Shown here one piece after another: positions 17,147 to 24,930 of a stretch of DNA of 64,000 nt. Below the pieces are notes generated by a model. The model did not search any database. It was not told the origin of the DNA and saw only the letters and a list, made by a program, of their open reading frames with translations. The first letter of the stretch is position 1. Each line of letters opens with the position of its first letter. The translations under genes and the position numbers were made by a program. Source of the stretch: JAGWRA01 sp035534615 (GTDB lineage Bacteria > Acidobacteriota > Vicinamibacteria > Vicinamibacterales > CAVVIG01); contig DATLRO010000089.1 in NCBI GenBank assembly GCA_035534615.1, forward strand, positions 62,001 to 126,000, written 5' to 3'.

Positions 17147-18304
17147 GTGCCCAGACGCGAAGGACATGAAGATCTGCGGACGGCGGTGCGGGAGCTCTGC
17201 CGGCGGTTTCCCGACACGTACTGGCGCGAGCTCGACGCCGCCCGCGCGTATCCGGAGGCGTTCGTCCGGACGCTCACCGAAGCCGGCTACCTGGCGGCGC
17301 TGATCCCGGAGGAGTACGGCGGATCCGGGCTCGGCGTGACCGAGGCGTCGATCATCCTCGAGGAAGTCAACCGGGCCGGCGGCAATTCGGGCGCCTGCCA
17401 CGCGCAGATGTACGTCATGGGGACCCTGCTGCGGCACGGGTCGGACGCGCAGAAGCGGCAGTACCTGCCGAAGATCGCGAGCGGCGAGCTGCGCCTGCAG
17501 GCGTTCGGGGTCACCGAGCCGACCACCGGCTCCGACACGACCCAGCTGAAGACCCTGGCGGTCCGTCAGGGCGATCACTACCGGGTCAACGGCCAGAAGG
17601 TCTGGATCTCGCGCGCCGAACACTCCGACCTGCTCCTGCTCGTCGCCCGGACGACGCCGATCGAAGCGGTGAAGAAGCGGACCGACGGGCTGTCGATTCT
17701 GCTGGTCGACCTGCGGCAGGCGGTGGGGCACGGCCTCACCATCCGGCCGATCCGGACGATGATGAATCACGCGACGACCGAGCTGTTCTTCGACGACCTG
17801 GCGGTGCCGGCGGAGAACCTGGTCGGCGAGGAAGGGAAGGGCTTCCGCTACCTGCTGGACGGGCTCAACGCCGAGCGGATCCTGATCGCGGCCGAGTGCG
17901 TCGGCGACGGCCGGTGGTTCGTCGATCGGGCGACGAAATACGCGCGGGAGCGGGTGGTGTTCGGCCGGGCGATCGGGCAGAACCAGGGGATTCAGTTCCC
18001 GATCGCGCGCGCCCACGTCAACGTGGAGGCAGCCGATCTGATGCGGTTCGAGGCGGCCGGTCTGTTCGACCGCGGTGAACCGTGCGGCGCCGAGGCCAAC
18101 ATGGCGAAGCTGCTGGCGGCCGACGCGTCCTGGGAGGCGGCCAACGTCGCCGTCCAGACGTACGGCGGCTTCGGCTTCGCCGAGGACTACGACATCGAGC
18201 GGAAGTTCCGTGAGACGCGCCTGTACCAGGTCGCCCCGATCTCGACGAATCTGATTCTGACCTACGTCGCCGAGCACGTGCTCGGCCTGCCGAGGTCGTA
18301 CTGA
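17147..18304 (+). CDS. Acyl-CoA dehydrogenase (FAD), with the catalytic Glu in the helix-G position
   Basis: This flavoprotein family oxidises acyl-CoA at the alpha-beta carbons. The 385-residue product has FAD/substrate motifs LQAFGVTEPTTGSD (117-130) and VNGQKVWIS, and the C-terminal ATYARER-like segment (KYARERVVFGRAIGQNQ). The GTG start follows GGAGG by 5 bases. The usual C-terminal Glu of the YEGT motif is absent: the equivalent stretch is RLYQVAPISTNLI, with Pro364 there. Glu243 in LNAERI lies at the position used by isovaleryl-CoA and long-chain enzymes. It is followed by CoA-transferase and MaoC genes, as in itaconate clusters. Confidence 0.93.
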   Translation: MPRREGHEDLRTAVRELCRRFPDTYWRELDAARAYPEAFVRTLTEAGYLAALIPEEYGGSGLGVTEASIILEEVNRAGGNSGACHAQMYVMGTLLRHGSDAQKRQYLPKIASGELRLQAFGVTEPTTGSDTTQLKTLAVRQGDHYRVNGQKVWISRAEHSDLLLLVARTTPIEAVKKRTDGLSILLVDLRQAVGHGLTIRPIRTMMNHATTELFFDDLAVPAENLVGEEGKGFRYLLDGLNAERILIAAECVGDGRWFVDRATKYARERVVFGRAIGQNQGIQFPIARAHVNVEAADLMRFEAAGLFDRGEPCGAEANMAKLLAADASWEAANVAVQTYGGFGFAEDYDIERKFRETRLYQVAPISTNLILTYVAEHVLGLPRSY

Positions 18305-18353
18305 CAGGGACTCGGGCGCTCGGGCGCTCGCGTGCGGTGGCAGAGTGTCGCTG

Positions 18354-19538
18354 ATGCATCCGCTCCCTCTTGAAGGCGTCACGGTGGTTTCGCTGGAGCA
18401 GGCGGTGGCCGCGCCGTTCGCCACGCGGCAGCTCGCCGATCTGGGCGCGCGCGTCATCAAGATCGAGCGGCCGGGCGTCGGCGATTTCGCGCGTCGCTAC
18501 GACGCGACGGTGAAGGGGCTGGCGAGCCACTTCGTGTGGCTCAACCGATCGAAACAGTCGCTGACGCTCGATCTGAAACGGAACGAAGCGGCCGACGTGC
18601 TGGCGCGCCTGCTGGAGCAGGCCGACGTGTTCGTGCAGAACCTCGCGCCGGGGGCGGCGACGCGGCTCGGCCTCGGGGCGCCGGCGCTGCGCGCCCGCTA
18701 CCCGCGGCTCGTCGTCGCCGATCTGTCCGGCTATGGCGCCACGGGCCCGTACCGGGACAAGAAGGCGTACGACCTGCTCATCCAGAGCGAAGTCGGGCTG
18801 GTCTCGATCACCGGAACGCCCGAGACCCCGTCGAAAGTCGGCATCTCGATCGCGGACATCGCCGCCGGAATGTATCTCTACTCGGGCATCCTGACGGCGC
18901 TGCTCGTCCGGCAGCAGACCGGCGCCGGCACGGCGCTCGAAGTGTCGCTGTTCGAGGCGCTCGGCGAGTGGATGAGCTATCCGATCTATTACGGGGGGTA
19001 CGGCGGCACGCCGCCGTCGCGCACCGGCGCCAGCCACGCGACCATCGCCCCGTACGGCCCGTTTGCGGCCGGCGACGGCGGATCGGTGTACCTGGGCGTG
19101 CAGAACGAGCGCGAGTGGAGCCGCTTCTGCGGGCAGGTGCTCGCGCAGCCCGCGCTGGCGGACGACCCGCGGTTCGAATCGAACGCCCGCCGCGTCGAGC
19201 ATCGGGCGGCGCTGCTCGAGCGGATCGAGGCGGTGTTCAGCCGCCTGACCGCAGCCGAGATCGTCCGGCGCCTGGAGGCCGCGGGCATCGCGAACGCGCG
19301 GATGAACAGCGTGCAGGAATTCGTCGATCACCCGCAGCTCGCGGCCCGCGGCCGCTGGCGGGAGATCGCCTCGCCGGCCGGTCCCCTCCGCGCCCTCGTG
19401 CCGCCGGTCACGATGGAAGGGCGCGAGGCGGTGATGGGCGCCGTGCCGGCGCTCGGCGAACAGACCGACGCGATTCTCCGGGAAATCGGTTACGACGCGG
19501 CCACGATCGCCCGCTGGCGGGAGGACGGGGTGGTCTGA
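18354..19538 (+). CDS. Family III CoA-transferase (CaiB/BaiF), candidate itaconate/C5-dicarboxylate CoA-transferase
   Basis: Family III enzymes move CoA between carboxylic acids. The 394-residue product begins with PLEGVTVVSLEQAVAAPFAT, typical of the family. Its catalytic Asp168 lies in SIADIAAGMY, the Asp known to form the acyl-anhydride. Arg/Lys residues near RPGVGDFARRYD bind CoA in relatives. The start is uncertain: GTG at 18345 is nine bases upstream in frame and neither has a strong ribosome site. Context (acyl-CoA dehydrogenase before, MaoC after, CitE nearby) suggests activation of itaconate or a similar C5 diacid; that is inference. Confidence 0.9.
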   Translation: MHPLPLEGVTVVSLEQAVAAPFATRQLADLGARVIKIERPGVGDFARRYDATVKGLASHFVWLNRSKQSLTLDLKRNEAADVLARLLEQADVFVQNLAPGAATRLGLGAPALRARYPRLVVADLSGYGATGPYRDKKAYDLLIQSEVGLVSITGTPETPSKVGISIADIAAGMYLYSGILTALLVRQQTGAGTALEVSLFEALGEWMSYPIYYGGYGGTPPSRTGASHATIAPYGPFAAGDGGSVYLGVQNEREWSRFCGQVLAQPALADDPRFESNARRVEHRAALLERIEAVFSRLTAAEIVRRLEAAGIANARMNSVQEFVDHPQLAARGRWREIASPAGPLRALVPPVTMEGREAVMGAVPALGEQTDAILREIGYDAATIARWREDGVV

Positions 19539-19631
19539 GCGCGGACGCTCGCGACGGCGCACCCGGACGCCGAACGTGGAACGGACGCCGGAGGTCGATG
19601 TCGGCCATCGGCCGTCATCTCAAGGAGCCCT

Positions 19632-20162
19632 ATGGCAATCAAAGAAGGCTGGACAGGTCGGGTGTACGAGGATTTCGAGGCCGGCGACATCTACCCGCAT
19701 CCGCTGGGGCGCACGGTGCTTCCGGCGGACAACATGTGGTTCACGATGATGACGCTGAACACGAACCCGATTCATTTCGACCACACCTACGCCGCGAAGA
19801 CGGAATTCGGCCGGCCGCTGGTGAATTCCACGTTCACGCTCGCGCTGGTGACGGGGCAGTCGGTCACCGACCTGTCACAGAACGTGGTGGCGAACCTCGG
19901 CTGGGACGAAGTGCGGCTGCCGCACCCCGTCTTCGAGGGGGACACCATCTACGCGCGCAGCGAGGTGCTCGAGAAGCGGGAATCGAAGTCGCGGCCGAAC
20001 GTCGGCATCGTGCGGGTCAAGACGACCGGCGTGAACCAGGACGGCACGGTGGTCATCGAGTTCAAGCGCACGTTCATGGTGTACAAGCGCGGGCACGTGC
20101 CGAAGACGGCTCCGCAGCCGGGCCTCACGCCGTCGTCGCCGTCAGCGCCGTCAGGGCGGTGA
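19632..20162 (+). CDS. MaoC-family enoyl-CoA hydratase, candidate itaconyl/mesaconyl-CoA hydratase
   Basis: MaoC hot-dog hydratases add water to enoyl-CoA. The 176-residue product has the hydratase core LNTNPIHFD (42-50) and EFGRPLVNSTFTLALVTG. The usual catalytic Asp of the DxNPIH motif is Asn43, with His48 kept, as I recall for this dicarboxylyl-CoA subgroup. AAGGAG (19621-19626) precedes the ATG. The C-terminal tail after KRGHVPK is low in complexity and overlaps the end of the convergent MmgE/PrpD gene by 38 bases. In the proposed pathway it would make citramalyl-CoA. Confidence 0.9.
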   Translation: MAIKEGWTGRVYEDFEAGDIYPHPLGRTVLPADNMWFTMMTLNTNPIHFDHTYAAKTEFGRPLVNSTFTLALVTGQSVTDLSQNVVANLGWDEVRLPHPVFEGDTIYARSEVLEKRESKSRPNVGIVRVKTTGVNQDGTVVIEFKRTFMVYKRGHVPKTAPQPGLTPSSPSAPSGR

Positions 20163-21492
20163 GCGTCCGGATGTCGTCGACGGCGTCCGGGGTATGCAGC
20201 CGGCCCAGCGCCGCGCGGGCGGCCTCGGGCGTCAGGACCCGCTCCGCGCACGCCAGGAACTTCCCGTCGAGCTCCTCGCGGCTTGCCGGACGGGCGGGAT
20301 ATCCGCGGGCGCCGTTGGCGATCTGCACGTGTGCGCGCCCGTCGCGCAGGCGCACGGTGACGATCGCCTGCGTCAGCGGCGGCGCATCGCGGCCGAGGGC
20401 GGGGTCGACGTGCATCGTCACGGCCGGCATGAGGCGCTGGAGGCGCGGGTCCCGCAGCCGCGCCGGCGCGAACGTGTCGATCCCCACACGGCCGTCGACG
20501 AGGGCGGCCGCCGCGCAGAACGGCATGCTGAACTTGCCCTGCAGTCCGCTCTCCGGACGGTCGTAGATCAGCACGGTTGGCGTGATGGCGTCGACCGCGA
20601 CCTCGACGCCGGCGACTTCGTCCGCGTCGAACCGGTGCTGCCGGCGCAGATCCAGCAGGGCGTCGAGCGCCGGGTGCGTGCCCGCGCACGACGGGTAGAG
20701 CTTGACGGTGATCCCCGTCTCGAGGATTTCCCACCGCCGGCCGAGCTGCTCCTGCGCCTCGCCGAGATCGGTCCGCTCGCCGGCCATGGCGACGAGCAGG
20801 CCCTGCGGGCCGTCGATCGCGAGTTCCGAGGCGGTCAGGCCGGCCTGCGCGAGCCGCGCGGCCAGGATGCCGTTGCGCGCGGCCAGCCCGGCGTGCAGCG
20901 GCTTGGTCATCGTGCCGAAGTTCTCCTTCAGGCCCGACGCTTCCGATGCGGCAATCGCCAGGCAGCGGGCGGTCTGCTCTTCGTCGAGGCCCAGCACCCT
21001 GGCCGCGCAGGCGGCGGCGCCGATGGTGCCGAGGGTCGACGTGCAGTGCCAGCCGCGCTGGTAGTGTCGCGGGTTGAGCGCGCGGCCGAGCACGGCTTCG
21101 ATTTCGAAGCCGGTGACGTAGCCCTCCAGCAGCCGCCGGGCGGACGCGCCGGCCAGTTCGCCGGCCGCCAGCGCGGCGGCGACCAGCGGCGCGCTGGGAT
21201 GCGCGAGGGAGACGAAGCACATGTCGTCGTAGTCGAGCGCGTGGGCGGCCGTGCCGTTGGCGAGCGCCGCGAGTGCCGCGCTCGTGCGGCACGGGGTGCC
21301 GAGCATCGTGCAGCGCGGCTCGCCGCCTTCGGCGCGGGCCACCGCCTGCACGGCGCGCCCGGCCGGTTCGCCGGCGCCGGCGAGCGTGACGCCGATGGTG
21401 TCGAGGAAGGCGCGGGCCGCCACGTCAGCGGCCGGCGGCGGCACGTGGGCGCCCGCCGCGAACGCGGCCAGCGATCGGACGGCGTCGGCCAT
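20125..21492 (-). CDS. MmgE/PrpD family protein
   Basis: This 455-residue protein belongs to the MmgE/PrpD family, which includes 2-methylcitrate dehydratase and cis-aconitate decarboxylase. Typical features are the N-terminal AFLDTIGVTLAG, ALDYDDMCFVSLAHPSAPLVAAALA, and the lid-domain segment VKLYPSCAGTHPALDALLDL. The start ATG overlaps the CitE stop (ATGA). A PrpD-family gene of unknown role also sits in the Pseudomonas itaconate operon. The family includes the enzyme that makes itaconate, so an itaconate or methylcitrate link is reasonable but unproven. Its 3' end overlaps the MaoC gene. Confidence 0.92.
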   Translation of the reverse strand: MADAVRSLAAFAAGAHVPPPAADVAARAFLDTIGVTLAGAGEPAGRAVQAVARAEGGEPRCTMLGTPCRTSAALAALANGTAAHALDYDDMCFVSLAHPSAPLVAAALAAGELAGASARRLLEGYVTGFEIEAVLGRALNPRHYQRGWHCTSTLGTIGAAACAARVLGLDEEQTARCLAIAASEASGLKENFGTMTKPLHAGLAARNGILAARLAQAGLTASELAIDGPQGLLVAMAGERTDLGEAQEQLGRRWEILETGITVKLYPSCAGTHPALDALLDLRRQHRFDADEVAGVEVAVDAITPTVLIYDRPESGLQGKFSMPFCAAAALVDGRVGIDTFAPARLRDPRLQRLMPAVTMHVDPALGRDAPPLTQAIVTVRLRDGRAHVQIANGARGYPARPASREELDGKFLACAERVLTPEAARAALGRLHTPDAVDDIRTLTALTALTATTA

Positions 21493-22334
21493 CAGCGTTC
21501 TCCCAGCAGCAGCTGCGCGCGCTGCACCGTGGCGGTATCGATCATCCGGCCGTCCAGTGCGGCGCTCCCCCGGCCGGCGCGGGCCGCCTCGTCGTAGGCG
21601 TCCAGGACGCGCTGCGCCCACGCGCGCTCGCCGGCCGTCGGGCTCAGCACCTCGTGGATCACCGGAATCTGCGCGGGATGGATCGCGAATTTCGCGCGGA
21701 AGCCGAAGTCGCGCGCGCGCCCCGTCTCCTCCCGCAGCCGGTCGAGATCGTGGACGTCGAACGTCGGGCTGTCGATCGCGGCCAGGTGCGCCGCCGCGGC
21801 GGCCGTCGCGACCGTCGACCTCGCGAAGTCGAGCAGCGGCCGGCCGTCGGCGTCGGCGACGCCGATCGCGGCGCGGTAGTCCTCGGCGCCGAACGCCAGC
21901 GCGACGAGGCGGGGGATGGCGGCCTCGACCAGCCGCGCCGCCCGCAGGACGCCGGCCGGCGTCTCGATCAGCGCGATGAGCGCTCCGCGGCGGGCCGGCG
22001 CCTCGTCCGGCAGCCGGTCGAGCCACGCGTCGACGCGCGCGAGATCCTCGGGCCCCTCGACCTTCGGCACGACCAGGCCGGCGATCGCGAGGCGCGAGAC
22101 CGCGTGGAGATCGGCCGCCTGCTCGGGGCCGCTGTTGATCCGGACGAACACCCGGGTGGCGGGCGCGGTGAGCGAACCGGCCGCGGCCTCCAGGGCCTGC
22201 CGGGCCGCCGTCTTTTCCGCCGCCGGCACGGCGTCCTCCAGATCGACGACGAGCAGGTCGGCCGCGGAGCGGTCGGCGTGCTCGATCATCTTCGGGCGGT
22301 TGCCGGGGACGAACAGGTAGCTTCGTCGCAGCAT
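21492..22334 (-). CDS. CitE-like HpcH/HpaI acyl-CoA lyase, candidate citramalyl-CoA lyase
   Basis: This CitE-family lyase cleaves 3-hydroxy-acyl-CoA thioesters such as citramalyl-CoA or malyl-CoA. The 280-residue product begins RRSYLFVPGNRPKMIEHA, the family start. It has DLLVVDLEDAVP, the metal-binding region ALIETPAGVL, and LAFGAEDYRAAIG. The ATG at 22334 is the natural start; longer readings run into the neighbouring frame. It overlaps the next gene by one base. With the CoA-transferase and MaoC hydratase it would complete itaconate conversion to acetyl-CoA and pyruvate. Confidence 0.92.
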   Translation of the reverse strand: MLRRSYLFVPGNRPKMIEHADRSAADLLVVDLEDAVPAAEKTAARQALEAAAGSLTAPATRVFVRINSGPEQAADLHAVSRLAIAGLVVPKVEGPEDLARVDAWLDRLPDEAPARRGALIALIETPAGVLRAARLVEAAIPRLVALAFGAEDYRAAIGVADADGRPLLDFARSTVATAAAAAHLAAIDSPTFDVHDLDRLREETGRARDFGFRAKFAIHPAQIPVIHEVLSPTAGERAWAQRVLDAYDEAARAGRGSAALDGRMIDTATVQRAQLLLGER

Positions 22335-22350
22335 GGGCCGCAGGGGTGAT

Positions 22351-22938
22351 TCAGGCCGGCCCGCCGCGGGTGGCCGATTCCGGCGCGCCGATCGCCGCCA
22401 TGAACCGCTGTTTGAGAAAGACGCAATCGAGCGGCGGCTTCGTCGTCGGCGCCGATTCGTCGACCCGCGCCACGATGACGTGCGGCCCCGGGGCGCGCCG
22501 GGTGGCGTCCATCGCGCGGTCGAGCTCGTCGGCGCTCCCGACCGTGGCGGTCGACGCGAGGCCGGCACCGCGCGCGACCGCCGCCAGATCGGTCGCGTGC
22601 GCGGTCGCCGTCGCCTGCCCGCCGGTCGTGCCGTACTGGCGGTTGTCCCAGACGAGCAGCGTCAGGTTCGGCGGACGGCAGCTGGCGATGGTCGCCAGCG
22701 AGCCGAGATTCATGAGCAGGGACCCGTCGCCGTCGAGCACGAGCACGCGCCGGTCGGGGCGCGCGAGGGCGAGCCCGAGGCCGATCGACGAGGCGACGCC
22801 CATGCTGCCCCAGGTGTAGAAATTCTCCGGGCGATCGCCGGCGGCGAACAGGTCGTACGCGGGGTGCCCGAGGCTGGCAATCACCGCTTCGTCGGTCAGC
22901 GCGCGGACGAGCTGGCGCGTGGCGTCGAGGCGGTTCAT
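22351..22938 (-). CDS. ThDP-dependent decarboxylase, beta (ThDP-binding) subunit, sulfopyruvate/phosphonopyruvate decarboxylase-like
   Basis: This is the C-terminal half of a split 2-oxoacid decarboxylase of the ComDE or phosphonopyruvate type. The 195-residue product has the ThDP/Mg motif GDGSLLMNLGSLATIAS starting at 70 and closing Asn99 in VWDNRQYGT. NFYTWGSMGVASSIGLGLA is the cofactor-cradle segment seen in such subunits. The ATG overlaps the alpha-subunit stop (ATGA). The substrate cannot be told from sequence. The gene is in one operon with the CitE and PrpD genes. Confidence 0.88.
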   Translation of the reverse strand: MNRLDATRQLVRALTDEAVIASLGHPAYDLFAAGDRPENFYTWGSMGVASSIGLGLALARPDRRVLVLDGDGSLLMNLGSLATIASCRPPNLTLLVWDNRQYGTTGGQATATAHATDLAAVARGAGLASTATVGSADELDRAMDATRRAPGPHVIVARVDESAPTTKPPLDCVFLKQRFMAAIGAPESATRGGPA

Positions 22939-23525
22939 CCGCGGGCCTCCCGGGTCGCGGCCACCGGCATCGTCACCCGGCGCGGCAGCAGGCAGGCGGC
23001 CGGGACGCGCGCGCCGAAGGCCAGGGTGCCGACGGCGACCACGGCCGCTTCGGCCTCCTCGGCGTGGTCGTGGTGCTCGATGGCCACGTGCTGAATGCCG
23101 AGCGCGTCGAGCGCCGGCCGGACCAGCCGGCCCATCGGCACCTGGGCCCAGTTCCATTCGGCGGCATCGCCGCGCATGCTGATGATGGCGAGCACCGGAA
23201 TCTGATACGCCACGAGCAGGGTCGACAGCGCGTTGAGGGAGTTCCCGAGGCCGCTCGACTGCAGGAGGACCGTCGGGCGCCCGCCCCCGAGGTAGAGACC
23301 GGCGGCAATGCCGAACGCTTCCTCTTCGCGCGTGGCGAGGATGGTCGCGATGTCCGGGTAGCGCGCCGCGATCGTCCGCAGCACGTGCGACAGCGGGTTG
23401 TCCGGCACGTACACGACGTGGCGGCTGCCGGTCGCCTGGATGCCGGCCGACACGCCGAGCGCCCAGCCCGGGGTGGCCGCGCCGGCCGCTGGCTCATGCC
23501 GCTGCAGTGTCCGAGTATCCGTCAT
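22935..23525 (-). CDS. ThDP-dependent decarboxylase, alpha (pyrimidine-binding) subunit
   Basis: This is the N-terminal half of the split decarboxylase encoded with the preceding gene. The 196-residue product has the activating glutamate in LATREEEAFGIAAGLYLGG (Glu67-69), which in this superfamily contacts the ThDP pyrimidine ring. It is followed by PTVLLQSSGLGNSLNAL, the typical Rossmann-like stretch. It is the first gene of the minus-strand operon alpha-beta-CitE-PrpD. A candidate promoter lies ~70 bases upstream. Confidence 0.88.
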   Translation of the reverse strand: MTDTRTLQRHEPAAGAATPGWALGVSAGIQATGSRHVVYVPDNPLSHVLRTIAARYPDIATILATREEEAFGIAAGLYLGGGRPTVLLQSSGLGNSLNALSTLLVAYQIPVLAIISMRGDAAEWNWAQVPMGRLVRPALDALGIQHVAIEHHDHAEEAEAAVVAVGTLAFGARVPAACLLPRRVTMPVAATREARG

Positions 23526-23593
23526 GAAGGGTCCAATCGTGCGTCCTGGCTCGCCGGCCGGTCGAAGACTGCGGGTGCCGGCCGCGGCTGCCT

Positions 23594-23623
23594 ACTGTAC
23601 TGCGGGCATTCGAGTGGATGCAA
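23594..23623 (-). promoter_or_regulatory. Candidate sigma-70 promoter with overlapping inverted repeat for the decarboxylase-lyase operon
   Basis: On the minus strand TTGCAT (23623-23618) and TACAGT (23599-23594) are 18 bases apart, giving a start near 23587 and a leader of about 60 bases. The -35 region lies in an inverted repeat, ATGCA (23618-23622) and TGCAT (23629-23633), which could be an operator. Confidence 0.45.
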
Positions 23624-23802
23624 TGTGCTGCATGGAATCCCTGCACCGCGCGGGCGGCCGCCGCCACCTCGAGCGAGGGTTCGGGCCGATTCCGCGCGGA
23701 ACGGCCTGGGCCACGGCTGGCATCCGGCTTGCTCATCAACGTCTATTCTCCCGGCGGTGCGGGGCGTCTCGCCCCGGGCCGGCGGAGGCCAAAGGGGGGA
23801 TC

Positions 23803-24930
23803 GTGAAAGCGCTCGCCATCACGCCGGGCACGAAGGATTTTGCCCTGATCGATCGGCCGGAACCGGCGCTCGACGGACCGGACGCCGTCAAGCTGCAGGT
23901 CGTGCGGGTCGGGATCTGCGGGACCGATCGCGAAGAAGCACGGGGCGGCCGGGCGAAGGCGCCGGACGGCCAGACGCAGCTCGTGGTCGGCCACGAGATG
24001 CTGGGACGCGTCGTGGAGGTCGGCAGCGGCGTCACGCGCGTCAAGACGGGCGACTACGCCGTCTTCACGGTGCGGCGCGGCTGCGGCCGGTGCGTGCCGT
24101 GCGCGATGAACCGTTCGGACATGTGCGAGACCGGGGCGTATCGCGAGCGGGGCATCTGGGGGCTGGACGGCTATCAGACCCAGTTCGTCGTCGACTCCGA
24201 GCAGTACATCGTCCGGGTGCCGGCGGCGATCGAGCCGATCGCGGTGCTCACCGAGCCGCTGACCGTGGCCGAGAAGGCGATCGACGAAGCGGTCGGCCTG
24301 CAGACGCGGCGGCTGCCGGACGCGTCGGTGACGCCGAACTGGCTGTCCGGCCGCCGGTGTCTCGTGGCGGGACTCGGCCCGGTCGGGCTGCTGGCGGCGC
24401 TGATTCTGTGCCTGCGCGGCGCGGAGGTGCTCGGGCTGGACGTGGTCGATCGCGACAGCGCCAGGCCGCGATGGCTGGCGGGCATCGGCGGCACGTACAT
24501 CGACGGGCGGGAGGTGCCGGTCGAGCACGTCGGCGATCACTTCGGCCGGGTCGAACTGATCGTCGAAGCGGCCGGCATCCCGTCGCTGGAGTTCAATCTG
24601 CTGGATGCGCTGGGCGTGAACGGCGCCTACGTGCTCACCGGCATCCCCGGGGACGCACGGCCGCTGAACATTCCGGGCGGCGAGCTGATCCGGCAGCTCG
24701 TGCTGGACAACCAGGTGATGGTCGGGAGCGTGAACGCCGCGCGCGGCCACTTCGAACAGGCGGTCGACGATCTCCGGCGCGCCCACGAACGGTGGGGCGA
24801 CCACGTGGCGGCGCTGATCACCAACCGTCACGCGTTCGACGACGTGGCCTCGGCGCTGGAGCACCACGGTCCGGACGAGATCAAGGTCGTCGTCGAATGG
24901 GAACAGAAAGGAGCGCCCGCACGTGGCTGA
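23803..24930 (+). CDS. gdh: Glucose 1-dehydrogenase (zinc-dependent medium-chain type)
   Basis: The enzyme oxidises glucose (possibly also galactose) to gluconolactone with NAD(P). The 375-residue product matches the glucose dehydrogenases first described in thermoacidophilic archaea. It has catalytic zinc ligands Cys39, His64 and Glu65 (VGICGTD, VVGHEM) and a structural zinc site Cys94/97/100/108. The Rossmann loop is GLGPVGLLAAL. The start is GTG after AAAGGGGGGATC. The C-terminal eight bases overlap the glucoamylase gene. Co-translation with a glucose-releasing enzyme supports glucose as substrate. Confidence 0.88.
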   Translation: MKALAITPGTKDFALIDRPEPALDGPDAVKLQVVRVGICGTDREEARGGRAKAPDGQTQLVVGHEMLGRVVEVGSGVTRVKTGDYAVFTVRRGCGRCVPCAMNRSDMCETGAYRERGIWGLDGYQTQFVVDSEQYIVRVPAAIEPIAVLTEPLTVAEKAIDEAVGLQTRRLPDASVTPNWLSGRRCLVAGLGPVGLLAALILCLRGAEVLGLDVVDRDSARPRWLAGIGGTYIDGREVPVEHVGDHFGRVELIVEAAGIPSLEFNLLDALGVNGAYVLTGIPGDARPLNIPGGELIRQLVLDNQVMVGSVNAARGHFEQAVDDLRRAHERWGDHVAALITNRHAFDDVASALEHHGPDEIKVVVEWEQKGAPARG

